From Neolewinella xylanilytica (GTDB lineage Bacteria; Bacteroidota; Bacteroidia; Chitinophagales; Saprospiraceae): 64,000 nucleotides of DNA. The notes beneath the pieces were generated by a model. The model did no database searches. It worked only from the letters and a program-made list of their open reading frames with translations, and was not told the DNA's origin. This document shows, piece by piece, positions 16,465 to 26,692 of this stretch. Position 1 is the stretch's first letter, and each line of letters opens with the position of its first letter. The stretch is from assembly GCF_002934605.1 (NCBI RefSeq), contig NZ_PTJC01000005.1, positions 186,001-250,000 of the forward strand. Reading direction: 5' to 3'. The translations under genes were made by a program, and so were the position numbers.

Positions 16465-17967
16465 ATGAAAACAGCCGTCATCGGAGCCGGAATTGCCGGC
16501 CTGGCCGCCGCCGTACGCCTGGCCGCGCAAGGCCACGCAGTGGAGGTCTTCGAGGCGGCCGACGGCCCCGGGGGCAAGCTGCACCAATTCTCGCTGGATG
16601 GGGGCTACCGCTTCGACTTCGGTCCCTCCCTCTTCACCATGCCGCAATACGTCGACGAGCTCTTCGAACTGGCCGGCGAGGATCCGCGCGACCACTTCAA
16701 CTACGTGCGCCTGGACGAAGTCTGCCGCTATTGGTGGCCCGACGGAACCCGCTTTACCGCTCCGGCCGATACCGACGACCTGGTCCGGGAAGCCGCCCAA
16801 ACCTTCGAGGTCAGCGAGCCGGCCATGCGCCGCTTCATGGACAAGGCCGCCGAGAAGTACGAGCTCACCGGCCGCACCTTCCTGGAGAAAAGCCTGCACA
16901 AAATCGGCACCTGGCTGGACCCGCAGGTGGCCTACGCCATGCTGAAGATCCCGGGGCTGGACCTCTTCCGCAGCATGCACGACGTCCACGCCGCCGCCTT
17001 CGACGACCCGCGGCTGGTGCAGCTATTCGATCGCTTTGCGACTTATAACGGCAGCAACCCCTACAAAGCACCCGGGCTGCTCTCGATGATCCCCCACTTC
17101 GAGCACCACTTCGGCGCCTACCTGCCCACGGGGGGGATGTACGACATCACCACCGCGATCTACGAACTCGGCCAGCGGCTCGGGGTGCGCTACCACTTCG
17201 GACAGCGGGTAGACCGCATCCTGCATACAGCGGGCGCCGGCGCGCAGGTGAAAGGCGTCCGGGTGAACGGGAAAGACATTCCCTTCGACACCGTCGTCTG
17301 CAACATGGACGTCTGGCTCGCCTACGATCGCCTGCTTCCGCAGGCCAATAAACCCGGCATCACCCTGAAGCAGCAGAAGAGTACCAGCGCCGTCATCTTC
17401 TACTGGGGCATCGACCGGGAATTTGCCGAGCTGGGCCTGCACAACATCTTCTTCAGCCGCGATTACGCCTCCGAATTCGACAAATTAGAGGGGGGTGATC
17501 TGCACGATGACGTGACGATCTACGTCAACGTCAGCAGTAAGCTGGTGCCGCAGGACGCCCCGCCCGGTTACGAAAACTGGTTCGTGATGGTGAATGCCCC
17601 CGCCCACGCCGGTCAGGACTGGGATAGCCTGGTCAGGAACCTCCGGGATCGGGTATTGAGGACTTTGGGGGAACGGCTTCTACCTGCGCTCCGCCGCAAT
17701 AATGAGGAGTCTGGAAACTTGGAGGATAATATCCGAGCGGAACGGATCGTGCGTCCGCCCGATATCGAATCGCTCACCGGAAGCCACCAGGGTGCTTTGT
17801 ACGGCAGCAGCAGTAATAACCGGATGGCGGCCTTTTTGCGGCACCCCAATTTCAGTCGGAACATCGATGGGCTATACTTCCTCGGGGGCAGCGTGCATCC
17901 GGGAGGGGGCGTCCCGCTGTGCCTGCTATCGGCCAAGATCGTGGCGGATCTTGTTAAAGTGCCTTAA
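16465..17967 (+). CDS. Phytoene desaturase-family oxidoreductase (CrtD-like)
   Basis: A 500-residue FAD-dependent carotenoid desaturase. The N-terminal FAD fold VIGAGIAGLAAAVRL with PGGK shortly after, the early RFDFGPSLFTMP motif, and the C-terminal LYFLGGSVHPGGGVPL motif are diagnostic of the CrtI/CrtD family. Overall style, for example GPSLFTMPQYVDELFELAG, is closest to the 1-hydroxycarotenoid 3,4-desaturase-like proteins of Bacteroidota, but CrtI proper cannot be excluded without a tree. The ATG at 16465 was chosen because it begins the flavin fold; the frame upstream runs into rnpB. No other carotenoid gene is adjacent, so it is an isolated pathway gene here. Confidence 0.88.
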   Translation: MKTAVIGAGIAGLAAAVRLAAQGHAVEVFEAADGPGGKLHQFSLDGGYRFDFGPSLFTMPQYVDELFELAGEDPRDHFNYVRLDEVCRYWWPDGTRFTAPADTDDLVREAAQTFEVSEPAMRRFMDKAAEKYELTGRTFLEKSLHKIGTWLDPQVAYAMLKIPGLDLFRSMHDVHAAAFDDPRLVQLFDRFATYNGSNPYKAPGLLSMIPHFEHHFGAYLPTGGMYDITTAIYELGQRLGVRYHFGQRVDRILHTAGAGAQVKGVRVNGKDIPFDTVVCNMDVWLAYDRLLPQANKPGITLKQQKSTSAVIFYWGIDREFAELGLHNIFFSRDYASEFDKLEGGDLHDDVTIYVNVSSKLVPQDAPPGYENWFVMVNAPAHAGQDWDSLVRNLRDRVLRTLGERLLPALRRNNEESGNLEDNIRAERIVRPPDIESLTGSHQGALYGSSSNNRMAAFLRHPNFSRNIDGLYFLGGSVHPGGGVPLCLLSAKIVADLVKVP

Positions 17968-18035
17968 CGGGAGGCTACCAAACATGGTGTATCCATACCC
18001 TGTTTTAGTAGGTGCATTCAAACTAACAAAGCATT

Positions 18036-18716
18036 ATGAAGACTATTTATAAATCATGCACCGTACTCGTACTGGCCGTTCTGATGGTATTTGCCACCGG
18101 CTGTAATACCAGCAAAGCCGTTAAGGGCGGTGCTGCGGGTGGTGCCATCGGCGGTGTCGTAGGCGGCATTATCGGTAAGAACAACGGCAGCGGTACCAAA
18201 GGTGCCATTATCGGTTCCGTAGTGGGCGGTGCCGCCGGTGCCGTAATCGGTGACTACATGGACAAGCAGGCCGAGGAGATCGAGCAGATCGAGGGCGCCG
18301 AAGTAGAGCGCGTAGGCGAAGGCATTATGGTGACCTTCGACAGTGGAATCCTCTTCCCCTTCGGTGAGTACACCCTGACCGAAGCTTCTAAAATCGAGCT
18401 GAACCGTATGGCCGAAGTATTCAATAAGTACCCCGAAACCGACATCATGATCGACGGCCACACCGACAGTGTGGGCAGCGATAAAACCAATCAGCGCCTC
18501 AGCGAGCAGCGTGCCGCCAGTGTTGCCGACTATCTGGCTGAGTCGGGTATCGACCGGCTGCGTATGCAGACGGTAGGCCACGGCGAAACGATGCCCGTAG
18601 CCACCAACGATACCGACGAGGGACGCGCCGCCAACCGTCGGGTCGAGGTTGGCATTACCGCCAATGAACAATTGCAGGAAAAAGCCCAGGAGGGCACCCT
18701 GACGGTTCCGGAATAA
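18036..18716 (+). CDS. OmpA-family lipoprotein with glycine-zipper
   Basis: A 226-residue outer-membrane lipoprotein that should tether the envelope to peptidoglycan. Signal peptide and lipobox end at C23 (VFATGC). Residues 31-75 are a glycine-zipper-like repeat (GGAAGGAIGGVVGGIIG, then IIGSVVGGAAGAVIGDY), which may insert in or span the membrane. The C-terminal OmpA domain (about 95-212) has the peptidoglycan-binding motifs IDGHTDSVGS and, later, EGRAANRRVEV. It resembles YiaD/YfiB-type proteins. It is monocistronic, with its own strong terminator at 18740. Confidence 0.93.
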   Translation: MKTIYKSCTVLVLAVLMVFATGCNTSKAVKGGAAGGAIGGVVGGIIGKNNGSGTKGAIIGSVVGGAAGAVIGDYMDKQAEEIEQIEGAEVERVGEGIMVTFDSGILFPFGEYTLTEASKIELNRMAEVFNKYPETDIMIDGHTDSVGSDKTNQRLSEQRAASVADYLAESGIDRLRMQTVGHGETMPVATNDTDEGRAANRRVEVGITANEQLQEKAQEGTLTVPE

Positions 18717-18739
18717 GCTATTCTAATCCCTATTTACTA

Positions 18740-18773
18740 ACGGCGACGGGCTTTGGCCTGTCGCCGTTTTTTT
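18740..18773 (+). terminator. Intrinsic terminator after OmpA lipoprotein gene
   Basis: A 10-bp stem, ACGGCGACGG pairing with CTGTCGCCGT around a short loop, is followed by a run of seven T. It is a classical rho-independent terminator 24 bases after the stop codon. Confidence 0.9.
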
Positions 18774-18867
18774 GTGGGCGCGGAGCTTTCTGATTTGGAA
18801 GGCAGGTAAATAGCACCGTTCGTTGGTGGCGGGAAAAGTATGGAGGAGGTTGAGACGCGCCCGGGGC

Positions 18868-20283
18868 TTAACCGATTCGCCGCGTAAACGCCAGCAGTTC
18901 CTCCTCCTGCCAGAGATCCGCCATTAGTTGGTAACCTACCGGGAGGTGACCGCCCTCCGCGATACCCGCCGGAATGGCGATGGCCGGTAGCCCCGCCAGG
19001 TTGGCCAGCACGGTGTAGATATCGGCCAGATAATTGGCGACCGGATCGTCGGTCTGGTCGCCTACCGGCCAGGGCTGGCTGGGGGAGACCGGCATCATGA
19101 TGAAATCGTAATCGGCCAGAATGCCCCGCAACTGCTCCTGGATCACCCGCCGGGCGCGCTGCGCCTTACCGTAGAATGCATCGTAATAGCCGCTGCTGAG
19201 TACGAAGGTGCCGAGTAGAATTCGCCGCTGTACTTCCGTACCGAAGCCTTCGGAGCGGCTGCGTTTATAGGTTTCCTCCAGGGTTTCAGCGTCCGGACTC
19301 CGGTAGCCGTACCGCAGTCCGTCGTAGCGGCTCAGATTGCTGCTCGCCTCGGCGGTAGTGAGGACGTAGTAGGTTGGCACCACGTAATCGAAGTAGTCGA
19401 AAGCAGCCGGCTCTACCGTGTGCCCCTGCTGGCGGAGCGATTCGATGGTTGTGGCAATGGTTTGTCGGATGGGGGCGTCGACACGTTCGTTCTCCAGCAC
19501 CTCCGGGAAATAGGCGATGCGCTTCGGTCCGTCGCTGGTGGCCGTGGCATAGTGCGGCACCTCGCGGTTGGGGGCGGTTGCATCGTAGGCATCGGCTCCG
19601 GCGATGATTTCCAGTCCGAGCGCGATGTCGGCCGGGTCGCGGGCCAGCAGGCCGATCTGATCGAAGCTGCTACCGTAGGCGATCAGGCCGTGGCGGCTGA
19701 TGCGGCCGTACGTCGGTTTGAATCCGTAGATACCGCAGAAAGAAGCCGGTTGCCGCACCGATCCGCCGGTACTGGAGCCGACGGCCAGCAGACAGGTATT
19801 AGCCTGCACGGACACCGCCGCGCCTCCACTGCTTCCCCCTGGCACGCGGGCGGGGTCGGCGGCATTGCGGGTGGGGCCGTAGTGGCTGTTCTCGTTGCCG
19901 CTGCCCATGGCGAACTCGTCGCAGTTAGTGCGGCCGATGACGATGGCGTCTTCGTCGAGCAAGCGCTGCAGGGCGGTAGCGGTGTAGGGGCTGACGAAGT
20001 CTTCCAGCATCGCCGAGCCCGCGCTCACGACGTGGCCGGCGTAGCAGATGACGTCTTTAATGCTGATGATCACGCCGGCCAGTTGGCCCAGCTTTTCCCC
20101 TGCGCTCCGGCGCCCGTCCTGTTCCCGCGCACGGTCCAGCGCCTCGTCGGCGAAGACCTCCACGTAAATATTCAGGTAGCGCTGGTCACCGATACTGGCC
20201 AGATAGCGCTCCACGAGTTGTACGGTGGTGAGTTCCCCGGCGGCCAGGGCAGCTTGCGTCTCGGCGATGGATGTATAGAACAT
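18868..20283 (-). CDS. gatA: Glutamyl-tRNA(Gln) amidotransferase subunit A
   Basis: The amidase subunit of GatCAB, which hydrolyses glutamine to supply ammonia for converting Glu-tRNA(Gln) to Gln-tRNA(Gln). The 471-residue protein keeps the amidase-signature triad: lysine in VIISIKDVI, the cis-serine in GSSTGGSVRQPA and the nucleophile serine in the same segment, with GGSSGGAA just before. GatA-type flanks (RTNCDEFAMGSGNENS, and FGTEVQRRILLGTFVLSSGY) separate it from general amidases. The ATG at 20283 gives the usual GatA N-terminus; upstream in-frame codons are non-coding. GatB and GatC are not adjacent. One copy of the GC-rich dispersed word lies inside at 20100-20115. Confidence 0.93.
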   Translation of the reverse strand: MFYTSIAETQAALAAGELTTVQLVERYLASIGDQRYLNIYVEVFADEALDRAREQDGRRSAGEKLGQLAGVIISIKDVICYAGHVVSAGSAMLEDFVSPYTATALQRLLDEDAIVIGRTNCDEFAMGSGNENSHYGPTRNAADPARVPGGSSGGAAVSVQANTCLLAVGSSTGGSVRQPASFCGIYGFKPTYGRISRHGLIAYGSSFDQIGLLARDPADIALGLEIIAGADAYDATAPNREVPHYATATSDGPKRIAYFPEVLENERVDAPIRQTIATTIESLRQQGHTVEPAAFDYFDYVVPTYYVLTTAEASSNLSRYDGLRYGYRSPDAETLEETYKRSRSEGFGTEVQRRILLGTFVLSSGYYDAFYGKAQRARRVIQEQLRGILADYDFIMMPVSPSQPWPVGDQTDDPVANYLADIYTVLANLAGLPAIAIPAGIAEGGHLPVGYQLMADLWQEEELLAFTRRIG

Positions 20284-20339
20284 GGATGCAAGGTAAGTAG
20301 GTAGCAAATAGCGGGTAGGCAGCGCAGCAACCACGGTGC

Positions 20340-21671
20340 CTACCCGCTACCCGCTACCGATTTCACCCAACCCAACCGCCACCATAGCCCCTGCATCCCC
20401 GCGCGAAGCACCATGAAGAGCAGCAAACTTCCCCACAAGCCCCAGTTGCCGAAGTGCCGGCCGACGAGGTAGTAGGCGATCAAATAGCCGGCGAAGGCCA
20501 GCAACATCGTCTGCCGCATGGCGGTGGAGGCGGTGAGGCCGACGAAGATGCCGTCCATCAGGTAGCAGGGGGTGGCGAGCAGGCAAAACGCGATTAGGAC
20601 GGGCAGGTACCGCAGGGTGACGGTCAGGGTATCGGCGGCACTGGCCTCCGGGGCGAAGAGGGCGAGCAAGCGGCTGCCCCCGATGCCGTAGATCAGGGCG
20701 TAGATACCCGCCAGCCCCATGCCCCAGGCGAAGATCAGCCGGATGACGCGGCTCAGCTCCCGCCGTCGGTCGGCCCCGGCGTACTTTCCGACCAGGCTTT
20801 CCGCGGCGAAGGCGAAGCCGTCCACCCCGTAGCTCAGCCAGTTGACGAGCTGCAGGAGGATGACGTTAGCGGCTACGGTGGCGGTGGCGGCGTCGAGGGC
20901 ATTGGCCCGGTTGTAGAAAAAGGCGAAACTGAGGGTGAGGCAGATGGTACGGATGAAAATGTCGCGGTTGATGCGGAAGAAGGCGCCCAGGCTGACGGCG
21001 CCGGAGCGCAGGGAAAGCAGCTTCCGCGAAAGGGGGAAGGCCGGTTCCCGCCATTTACCGTACGCCAGCAATCCGACCCCCAATGCCAGTCCGAAATACT
21101 GGGCCGCCACCGTACCCCAGGCGACCCCGGCGATGCCCCAGCCACGAACGGCCACGAGATAATAACTGAGGGCGAGGTTGCAGCTGTTGACGGCCAGGGT
21201 GAGCAGCAGCGGCCAGATGGCGTTCTGCCGACCGAAGAACCAGCCCAGCAACACCATTTGAAGCAGGGCGGCCGGGGCGGCGATGATGCGGATAAAGAAA
21301 TAGTCCTCTACCAGGGCGAGCTGATCGGGGCGGATATTGAGCAGCCACTCCGTGAAGCGGATCAGGGGACTTTGCAGCAGCACCAGGAGCAGTCCGATCG
21401 ACAGCGCCAGCAGGGCTCCGCGGAGCAGGGCCTGGGCCTGATCCGCCGTGCTTTCCTTTCCGTAGGCCTGGGCGGTAAGGCCGGTGGTGCCCATGCGGAG
21501 AAAACCGAAATTCCAGTAAACGAAGTTGAACGCCATGCTACCCAGGCCCACGGCCGCGATGTGGGCACCGCCGAGACTGCCCATCAGCGCCGTGTCGAAG
21601 CTGGAGATCAGCGGTACGGAAACGTTGCTGAGAATATTGGGGATGGCGAGGCGGAGAATTTCGCGGTTCAC
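20340..21671 (-). CDS. MATE-family efflux transporter
   Basis: A 443-residue inner-membrane transporter with about twelve hydrophobic helices, exporting drugs or other organic molecules in exchange for sodium or protons. The N-terminal half has the family-typical VPLISSFDTALMGSLGGAH, and the pattern repeats in the second half (DGFAFAAESLVGKYAGA). It belongs to the DinF-like branch by general look. I start it at the GTG at 21671; reading further upstream would translate through a palindromic dispersed repeat (21690-21785), which is unlikely to be coding. It follows gatA divergently oriented genes with only 56 bases between, but the two products are unrelated. Confidence 0.9.
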   Translation of the reverse strand: MNREILRLAIPNILSNVSVPLISSFDTALMGSLGGAHIAAVGLGSMAFNFVYWNFGFLRMGTTGLTAQAYGKESTADQAQALLRGALLALSIGLLLVLLQSPLIRFTEWLLNIRPDQLALVEDYFFIRIIAAPAALLQMVLLGWFFGRQNAIWPLLLTLAVNSCNLALSYYLVAVRGWGIAGVAWGTVAAQYFGLALGVGLLAYGKWREPAFPLSRKLLSLRSGAVSLGAFFRINRDIFIRTICLTLSFAFFYNRANALDAATATVAANVILLQLVNWLSYGVDGFAFAAESLVGKYAGADRRRELSRVIRLIFAWGMGLAGIYALIYGIGGSRLLALFAPEASAADTLTVTLRYLPVLIAFCLLATPCYLMDGIFVGLTASTAMRQTMLLAFAGYLIAYYLVGRHFGNWGLWGSLLLFMVLRAGMQGLWWRLGWVKSVAGSG

Positions 21672-21689
21672 GGGGCGAAGGTAGGGGTA

Positions 21690-21785
21690 GACATCGGATG
21701 TGTCAGATCTGTCGATTTGGCAGGCGTGCCTGACACATCGGATGTCTGTCACGCTGGCAGGTCTGCCACATCCGATGTGTCAGGC
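21690..21785. repeat. Dispersed palindromic repeat (ACATCCGATGT family), three copies
   Basis: Three copies of a palindromic word lie between the MATE gene and a lipoprotein gene: 21690-21706, 21729-21751 and 21757-21785, in alternating orientations. The core ACATCCGATGTGTCAGG is followed by a second short palindrome (GGCAGGTCTGCC). Two more copies lie at 40348-40407. Because the words face each other, this region can fold into a long stem. It sits where the divergent promoters of the two flanking genes should be. Confidence 0.75.
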
Positions 21786-21867
21786 CCACCACTTTAGTAA
21801 AACATTAAGCAACAGCCCCCGCCTCCACAACGTCTTACTACCGAACTTGCTACCAAAATATCCACCG

Positions 21868-22464
21868 ATGAAAACTTCCGCCACTCTCCTCTTCTGCTTT
21901 CTTGTCGGTATGTTGCTATGGACGGGCTGCGGAAGCGACGACGAGGATACCCTCACCACCCTTAACTACGACGGCCCGAACGTAAACGCCCCCCAGCTCC
22001 CGCCGGGCCGGAATGTTTTCGGCGTCTATTTTCCTCCGTCGGAGACGGCACCTTACCAAGGGCGCGTACTGGAATCCGTGCGATTTTATATGAGCGACAT
22101 TCCCGACTCGACCATCGTGGTCGTGTACGATGAGGGCCCCGACGACCGCACCCCCGGCGCGGAACTCTACCGCCGAAATATCACCGGCCGCGTGAATGTC
22201 ACCGCATGGATAGACGACCGGCTCAACGAGCGGATTGTCATCGGTGACAGAGGAATCTGGCTGGCCATCGAGGTGGTAATCCCCCCCGGCGAGCCCTTCT
22301 CCGTAGGCTGCGACGCCGGGCGGAATTTCCAGCCTAACGGTAACCTCCTCTTCCTCTCGACCGAAAGCGACTGGACGACTTTTGAAGAGATCACAGATCC
22401 GAACAACAATGGTACCGGCGAAACCGTCAACTGGAACATCCGCGGGGTGCTCTCGGCGGAATAA
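21868..22464 (+). CDS. Hypothetical lipoprotein
   Basis: A 198-residue predicted lipoprotein: signal MKTSATLLFCFLVGMLLWTG ending in the lipobox cysteine C21, then an acidic spacer (SDDEDT). The mature part is beta-strand rich (SVRFYMSDIPDSTIVVVYDE, then GIWLAIEVVIPPGEPFSVG) and resembles the small jelly-roll-like extracellular domains common in Bacteroidota, but I do not recognise a family. An in-frame extension upstream of the ATG would translate through the repeat at 21690-21785. The gene stands alone, followed by the lysozyme gene 73 bases later, which may be a separate unit. Confidence 0.78.
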   Translation: MKTSATLLFCFLVGMLLWTGCGSDDEDTLTTLNYDGPNVNAPQLPPGRNVFGVYFPPSETAPYQGRVLESVRFYMSDIPDSTIVVVYDEGPDDRTPGAELYRRNITGRVNVTAWIDDRLNERIVIGDRGIWLAIEVVIPPGEPFSVGCDAGRNFQPNGNLLFLSTESDWTTFEEITDPNNNGTGETVNWNIRGVLSAE

Positions 22465-22537
22465 TTAATTTGACCCCAAACGCGGACAAAAATCCCATGT
22501 TCGTTCGTTTTCGTATCTTAGGTACGCTTTTTCACCC

Positions 22538-23278
22538 TTGAACAACACGTTATCCCCTAACTACTTGCTCCGCATTCTCTCCATATCCTGCCTGTCTTTC
22601 CTGCTGCTTTGTGCTTGCGGCCGGCCGGAGGTGGATGAGCGGTTCGCGGTTAAGGGCCTGGACGTCAGCCGTTACCAAGGGGCCGTCGACTGGGACCTGG
22701 TAGCAGAAGGAGGTCAGCACTTCGCCTTTATCAAGGCCAGCGAAGGACGCGAGCACCGCGACATCGCCTTTCAGGCCAATTGGACCGGTGCCGGTCGGGC
22801 CGGGCTCCGACGCGGAGCCTATCATTATTTTCTGGCCCACGTCAGTGTAGAGGAACAACTCAGCAATTACATCGACCTGGTGAAATTAGCTCCGGGCGAT
22901 CTACCCCCCGTACTGGACGTGGAACACATCGGAAATTTATCGAGCCCCGAACTGGTAAGCCACGTTAAGGACTGGCTCCACCTGGCGGAGGCACACTACG
23001 GCATCAAACCCATCCTCTACACCGGACTTAACTTTTACAATCGCTTCCTTGCCGGCCAGTTCGACGATTATCCCCTCTGGCTGGCGCGCTACGACAACCG
23101 GGATCCAGTCACGATCTGCGGTCGGCCCTACCAGTTCTGGCAGTTTACCGATCAGGCGCGCATCAACGGCATCGTAGGCAACGTCGACCGCAACGTATTC
23201 TCCGGCACCCTCCAGGAGCTGGAGGCCATCTGCGTACCGTATCCCCACGACGAGCAGCAGACCGCTACCGCCAAGTAG
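22538..23278 (+). CDS. GH25 family lysozyme, lipoprotein
   Basis: A 246-residue muramidase of glycoside hydrolase family 25, which cleaves peptidoglycan between N-acetylmuramic acid and N-acetylglucosamine. Characteristic pieces appear in order: GLDVSRYQGAVDWD with the first acidic residue, FAFIKASEGREHRD, the catalytic pair in PPVLDVEH, PLWLARYDN, and YQFWQFTDQARINGI. The N-terminus has a signal peptide and a lipobox-like LLLCAC at about residues 23-28, so it should be anchored in the envelope. The start is a TTG at 22538; no ATG precedes the signal peptide. Upstream, TATCTTAG near 22513 may be part of a promoter. Confidence 0.92.
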   Translation: MNNTLSPNYLLRILSISCLSFLLLCACGRPEVDERFAVKGLDVSRYQGAVDWDLVAEGGQHFAFIKASEGREHRDIAFQANWTGAGRAGLRRGAYHYFLAHVSVEEQLSNYIDLVKLAPGDLPPVLDVEHIGNLSSPELVSHVKDWLHLAEAHYGIKPILYTGLNFYNRFLAGQFDDYPLWLARYDNRDPVTICGRPYQFWQFTDQARINGIVGNVDRNVFSGTLQELEAICVPYPHDEQQTATAK

Positions 23279-23288
23279 GCGATCCCTT

Positions 23289-24386
23289 TTATACTTCTTC
23301 CGACCCCGGTACCGCGAATTTCCGCCCCGTCAGCGCGTCCGTGAACGCCCGTTTGGTGGTCGCGTCGATCCGCAGTTCCTCGTTCAGAAAGTCGGCCAGA
23401 AACTCCCCGATCTTGACCGCCTCCGTCAGAAACCCGTCGTGGCCGTAATCCGAATGCATCACCTCCAGCCGGCTGTTCGGGATGTACCGGCTCAGGATGG
23501 CCTGTTCCTCAATGGGGAAAAGAAGGTCGGTGTCGATGCTGATCACCAGGGCCGGTGCGGTAATCCGCTTAAGGGCCTCGCCGATACCCCCGCGGCCGCG
23601 CCCGACATCGTGGCTGTCCATCCCCCGGGAAAGGCCGTAATAGCAAACGGGGTCGAAGCGCTTCCACAACTTGTACCCCTGGTACCGCTGGTAGCTGCTG
23701 GCACGGTAGTCGTCGTACTTCGCTTCCGGATCGCTCTGGGTACCGACGTAGGTGCGGTAATGCCGGTACGACAGCATGGCAATGGCCCGGGCGGCTTCCA
23801 GACCGGCCTTGCCGGCGTCGGGTTCCGGGCCGCCCAGGGTAGGGTCGGCACGCAGGGCCATACGCTGGCTTTCGTTAAAGGCGATGCCCCAGGCGGAGTG
23901 TTTGGCGTTCGTGGCCAGTACGCAGAGCAGGTCGAAGCGAGCGGGCTCGGTACAGGCCCATTCGAGGCAATGCTGCCCGCCCATGCTGCCCCCCATCAGT
24001 AGCCGGATGCCCCCGATACCCAGGTAATCGGCCACCAGAGAGAAGAAGCGGGCATTGTCTTTAGTCGTAACGAGCGGGAAGTCCAGCCCGTAAGCTTTAC
24101 CGGTCGCGGGGTTATGACTTAGCGGACTGGTACTTCCGTAGCTGCTGCCCAGCATATTCACGCAAACGATGAAGTACCGTCCGGGGTCGATGGTGCACCC
24201 CTTGCCGACCAGCCCGGGCCACCAGTCCTCGCAGTCGCTGTTGGCCGTGAGCGCATGGCATATCCAGATCACGTTGTCGCGGGCGGCGTTCAGCGTACCG
24301 AAGGTGTGGTAAGCCGCGGTGAGGGAAGGCAGGACGGAGCCGGATTCCAGCTCGAACGGATGATTGATGTAGAGATAGCGGGTCAA
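23289..24386 (-). CDS. metX: Homoserine O-acetyltransferase
   Basis: Transfers acetyl from acetyl-CoA to homoserine, the committed step of methionine synthesis. The alpha/beta-hydrolase fold holds the nucleophile serine in GGSMGGQHCLEWA, the aspartate in VISIDTDLLFP and the histidine in HSDYGHDGFL, all at the usual places of a 365-residue MetX. Family stretches such as NVIWICHALTANSDCEDWW support the call over a general hydrolase. It ends a minus-strand operon, metY-dinB-metX, starting 17 bases after the DinB stop. The operon is probably controlled by the SAM riboswitch at 26452-26566. Confidence 0.95.
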   Translation of the reverse strand: MTRYLYINHPFELESGSVLPSLTAAYHTFGTLNAARDNVIWICHALTANSDCEDWWPGLVGKGCTIDPGRYFIVCVNMLGSSYGSTSPLSHNPATGKAYGLDFPLVTTKDNARFFSLVADYLGIGGIRLLMGGSMGGQHCLEWACTEPARFDLLCVLATNAKHSAWGIAFNESQRMALRADPTLGGPEPDAGKAGLEAARAIAMLSYRHYRTYVGTQSDPEAKYDDYRASSYQRYQGYKLWKRFDPVCYYGLSRGMDSHDVGRGRGGIGEALKRITAPALVISIDTDLLFPIEEQAILSRYIPNSRLEVMHSDYGHDGFLTEAVKIGEFLADFLNEELRIDATTKRAFTDALTGRKFAVPGSEEV

Positions 24387-24403
24387 TGCAGGGGTCGGAT
24401 TGG

Positions 24404-24943
24404 CTAGTGGGGGGCGGTATTCCGCAGGACGCTGGCGATCAGGTTGATCTGCCCCAGATGGTAAATGTCGTGCTGCACGGCCCCGTCGAGGGCGTGGCGG
24501 TTGTGGTAGTAGTAATCGGGGTGGATCCGCTCTTCGAGCGTACCGTAATCAACGGCTGCCAGCGCGTCCAGCAGGAGTTCCTTGGTCTCCGCCAGTTCGG
24601 CCAGCATGTCCGCCTTGGTTTTACGGGAATAGTCGGGCCAGTCTTCCGGCGAGCCCAACTCGATTTTCGGTCGGGGCAACTTCTGGAAGCGGAGGGCGGA
24701 GTTTTTCCGCCACGCCACCATGTGCCCGATCAACTGGGCGATGGTCCGGTGTCCGACCGGCCGGTGGAAATCCGCTTCGGGAATCGGGTCCAGACTCTCT
24801 TCGACGCCCGTTCCGAACATGGGCATCTTGCCGTGGAGTACGCGGTACTGATCCTGGTAATATTCCGCTGTCATGTTGGGATGGGTGATGACCGGCAGCT
24901 GCGGGAGATACGCAGGGGTACCTTCCGCAGCACGGCCGGTCAT
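24404..24943 (-). CDS. DinB-family protein in methionine operon
   Basis: A 179-residue four-helix DinB/DfrA-like protein. The probable metal ligands are histidines in LIGHMVAWR (about residue 85) and in QHDIYHLGQINLI near the C-terminus, the usual H-x3-H arrangement. Some DinB proteins are thiol S-transferases that attach or use low-molecular-weight thiols. Its place between metY and metX, two bases after the metY stop, suggests a role linked to homocysteine or sulfur metabolism, which is inference. The start at 24943 is the coupled one; ATG 24874 (MTAEYYQDQY) would give a more typical length. Confidence 0.82.
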   Translation of the reverse strand: MTGRAAEGTPAYLPQLPVITHPNMTAEYYQDQYRVLHGKMPMFGTGVEESLDPIPEADFHRPVGHRTIAQLIGHMVAWRKNSALRFQKLPRPKIELGSPEDWPDYSRKTKADMLAELAETKELLLDALAAVDYGTLEERIHPDYYYHNRHALDGAVQHDIYHLGQINLIASVLRNTAPH

Positions 24944-24945
24944 TG

Positions 24946-26244
<1,299 letters not shown>

Positions 26245-26451
26245 TTAGGAATGAAAAGGGAAAACCGGCGGTGGGCCGGCAGGGGATGTTTTGCGGCGGG
26301 GCGCGGGTGAAGCGAATGACCCGTTACCCGGTTGTTCGGCGTCGAAAGCGGGTTCCGGGTCGGGTCGGGACGTCGGAGGATCCGTAAAGCGGGGCGGGAG
26401 GAGCGGCGAGAGCGGGCAAAAACCCGGTGGGAAAAAGGGGCATGGCGGTAC

Positions 26452-26566
26452 GTTTTATAGGCTCCCGCACTGCGGGGCAGGCGTTGGCACCTTTTTTCCC
26501 GAGCCATCGGGAAAGTGGTTGCCAGGGTTTCACAGAGCCTGATCTCTCCACCCTTCGTTATAAATT
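26452..26566 (-). promoter_or_regulatory. SAM riboswitch (S-box / SAM-I clan) before metY
   Basis: On the minus strand the leader contains GGGTGGAGAGATCAGG, then the invariant TGAAACCCTGGCAACC (26518-26533), a GC hairpin built on TTTCCCGATGGCTCGGGAAA, then AAGGTGCCAA (26484-26493) and a closing CCTGCCCC/GCGGGAG helix. The outer P1 helix pairs TTTATA (26559-26564) with TATAAA (26454-26459). These are the signature elements of the S-box. About 220 bases separate it from the metY start; I see no clear terminator there, so control may be of translation or through a structure I cannot resolve. Confidence 0.88.
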
Positions 26567-26692
26567 CCTTGCGCACGCTTGCGCAGGCGGCCGAGGTTTG
26601 CCGACCGCAAATATACTCCTTTTCCGAAGTACCTTGTACCTGTCCTGATGACGCTATCGGGAGCCCCCTTTTTGGTTTACACTCACCATCCT

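Noticed and set aside
21672-21752. Longer MATE protein beginning inside the palindromic repeat
   Set aside because: It would translate the dispersed repeat, and the usual first residues of the family begin at the GTG at 21671.
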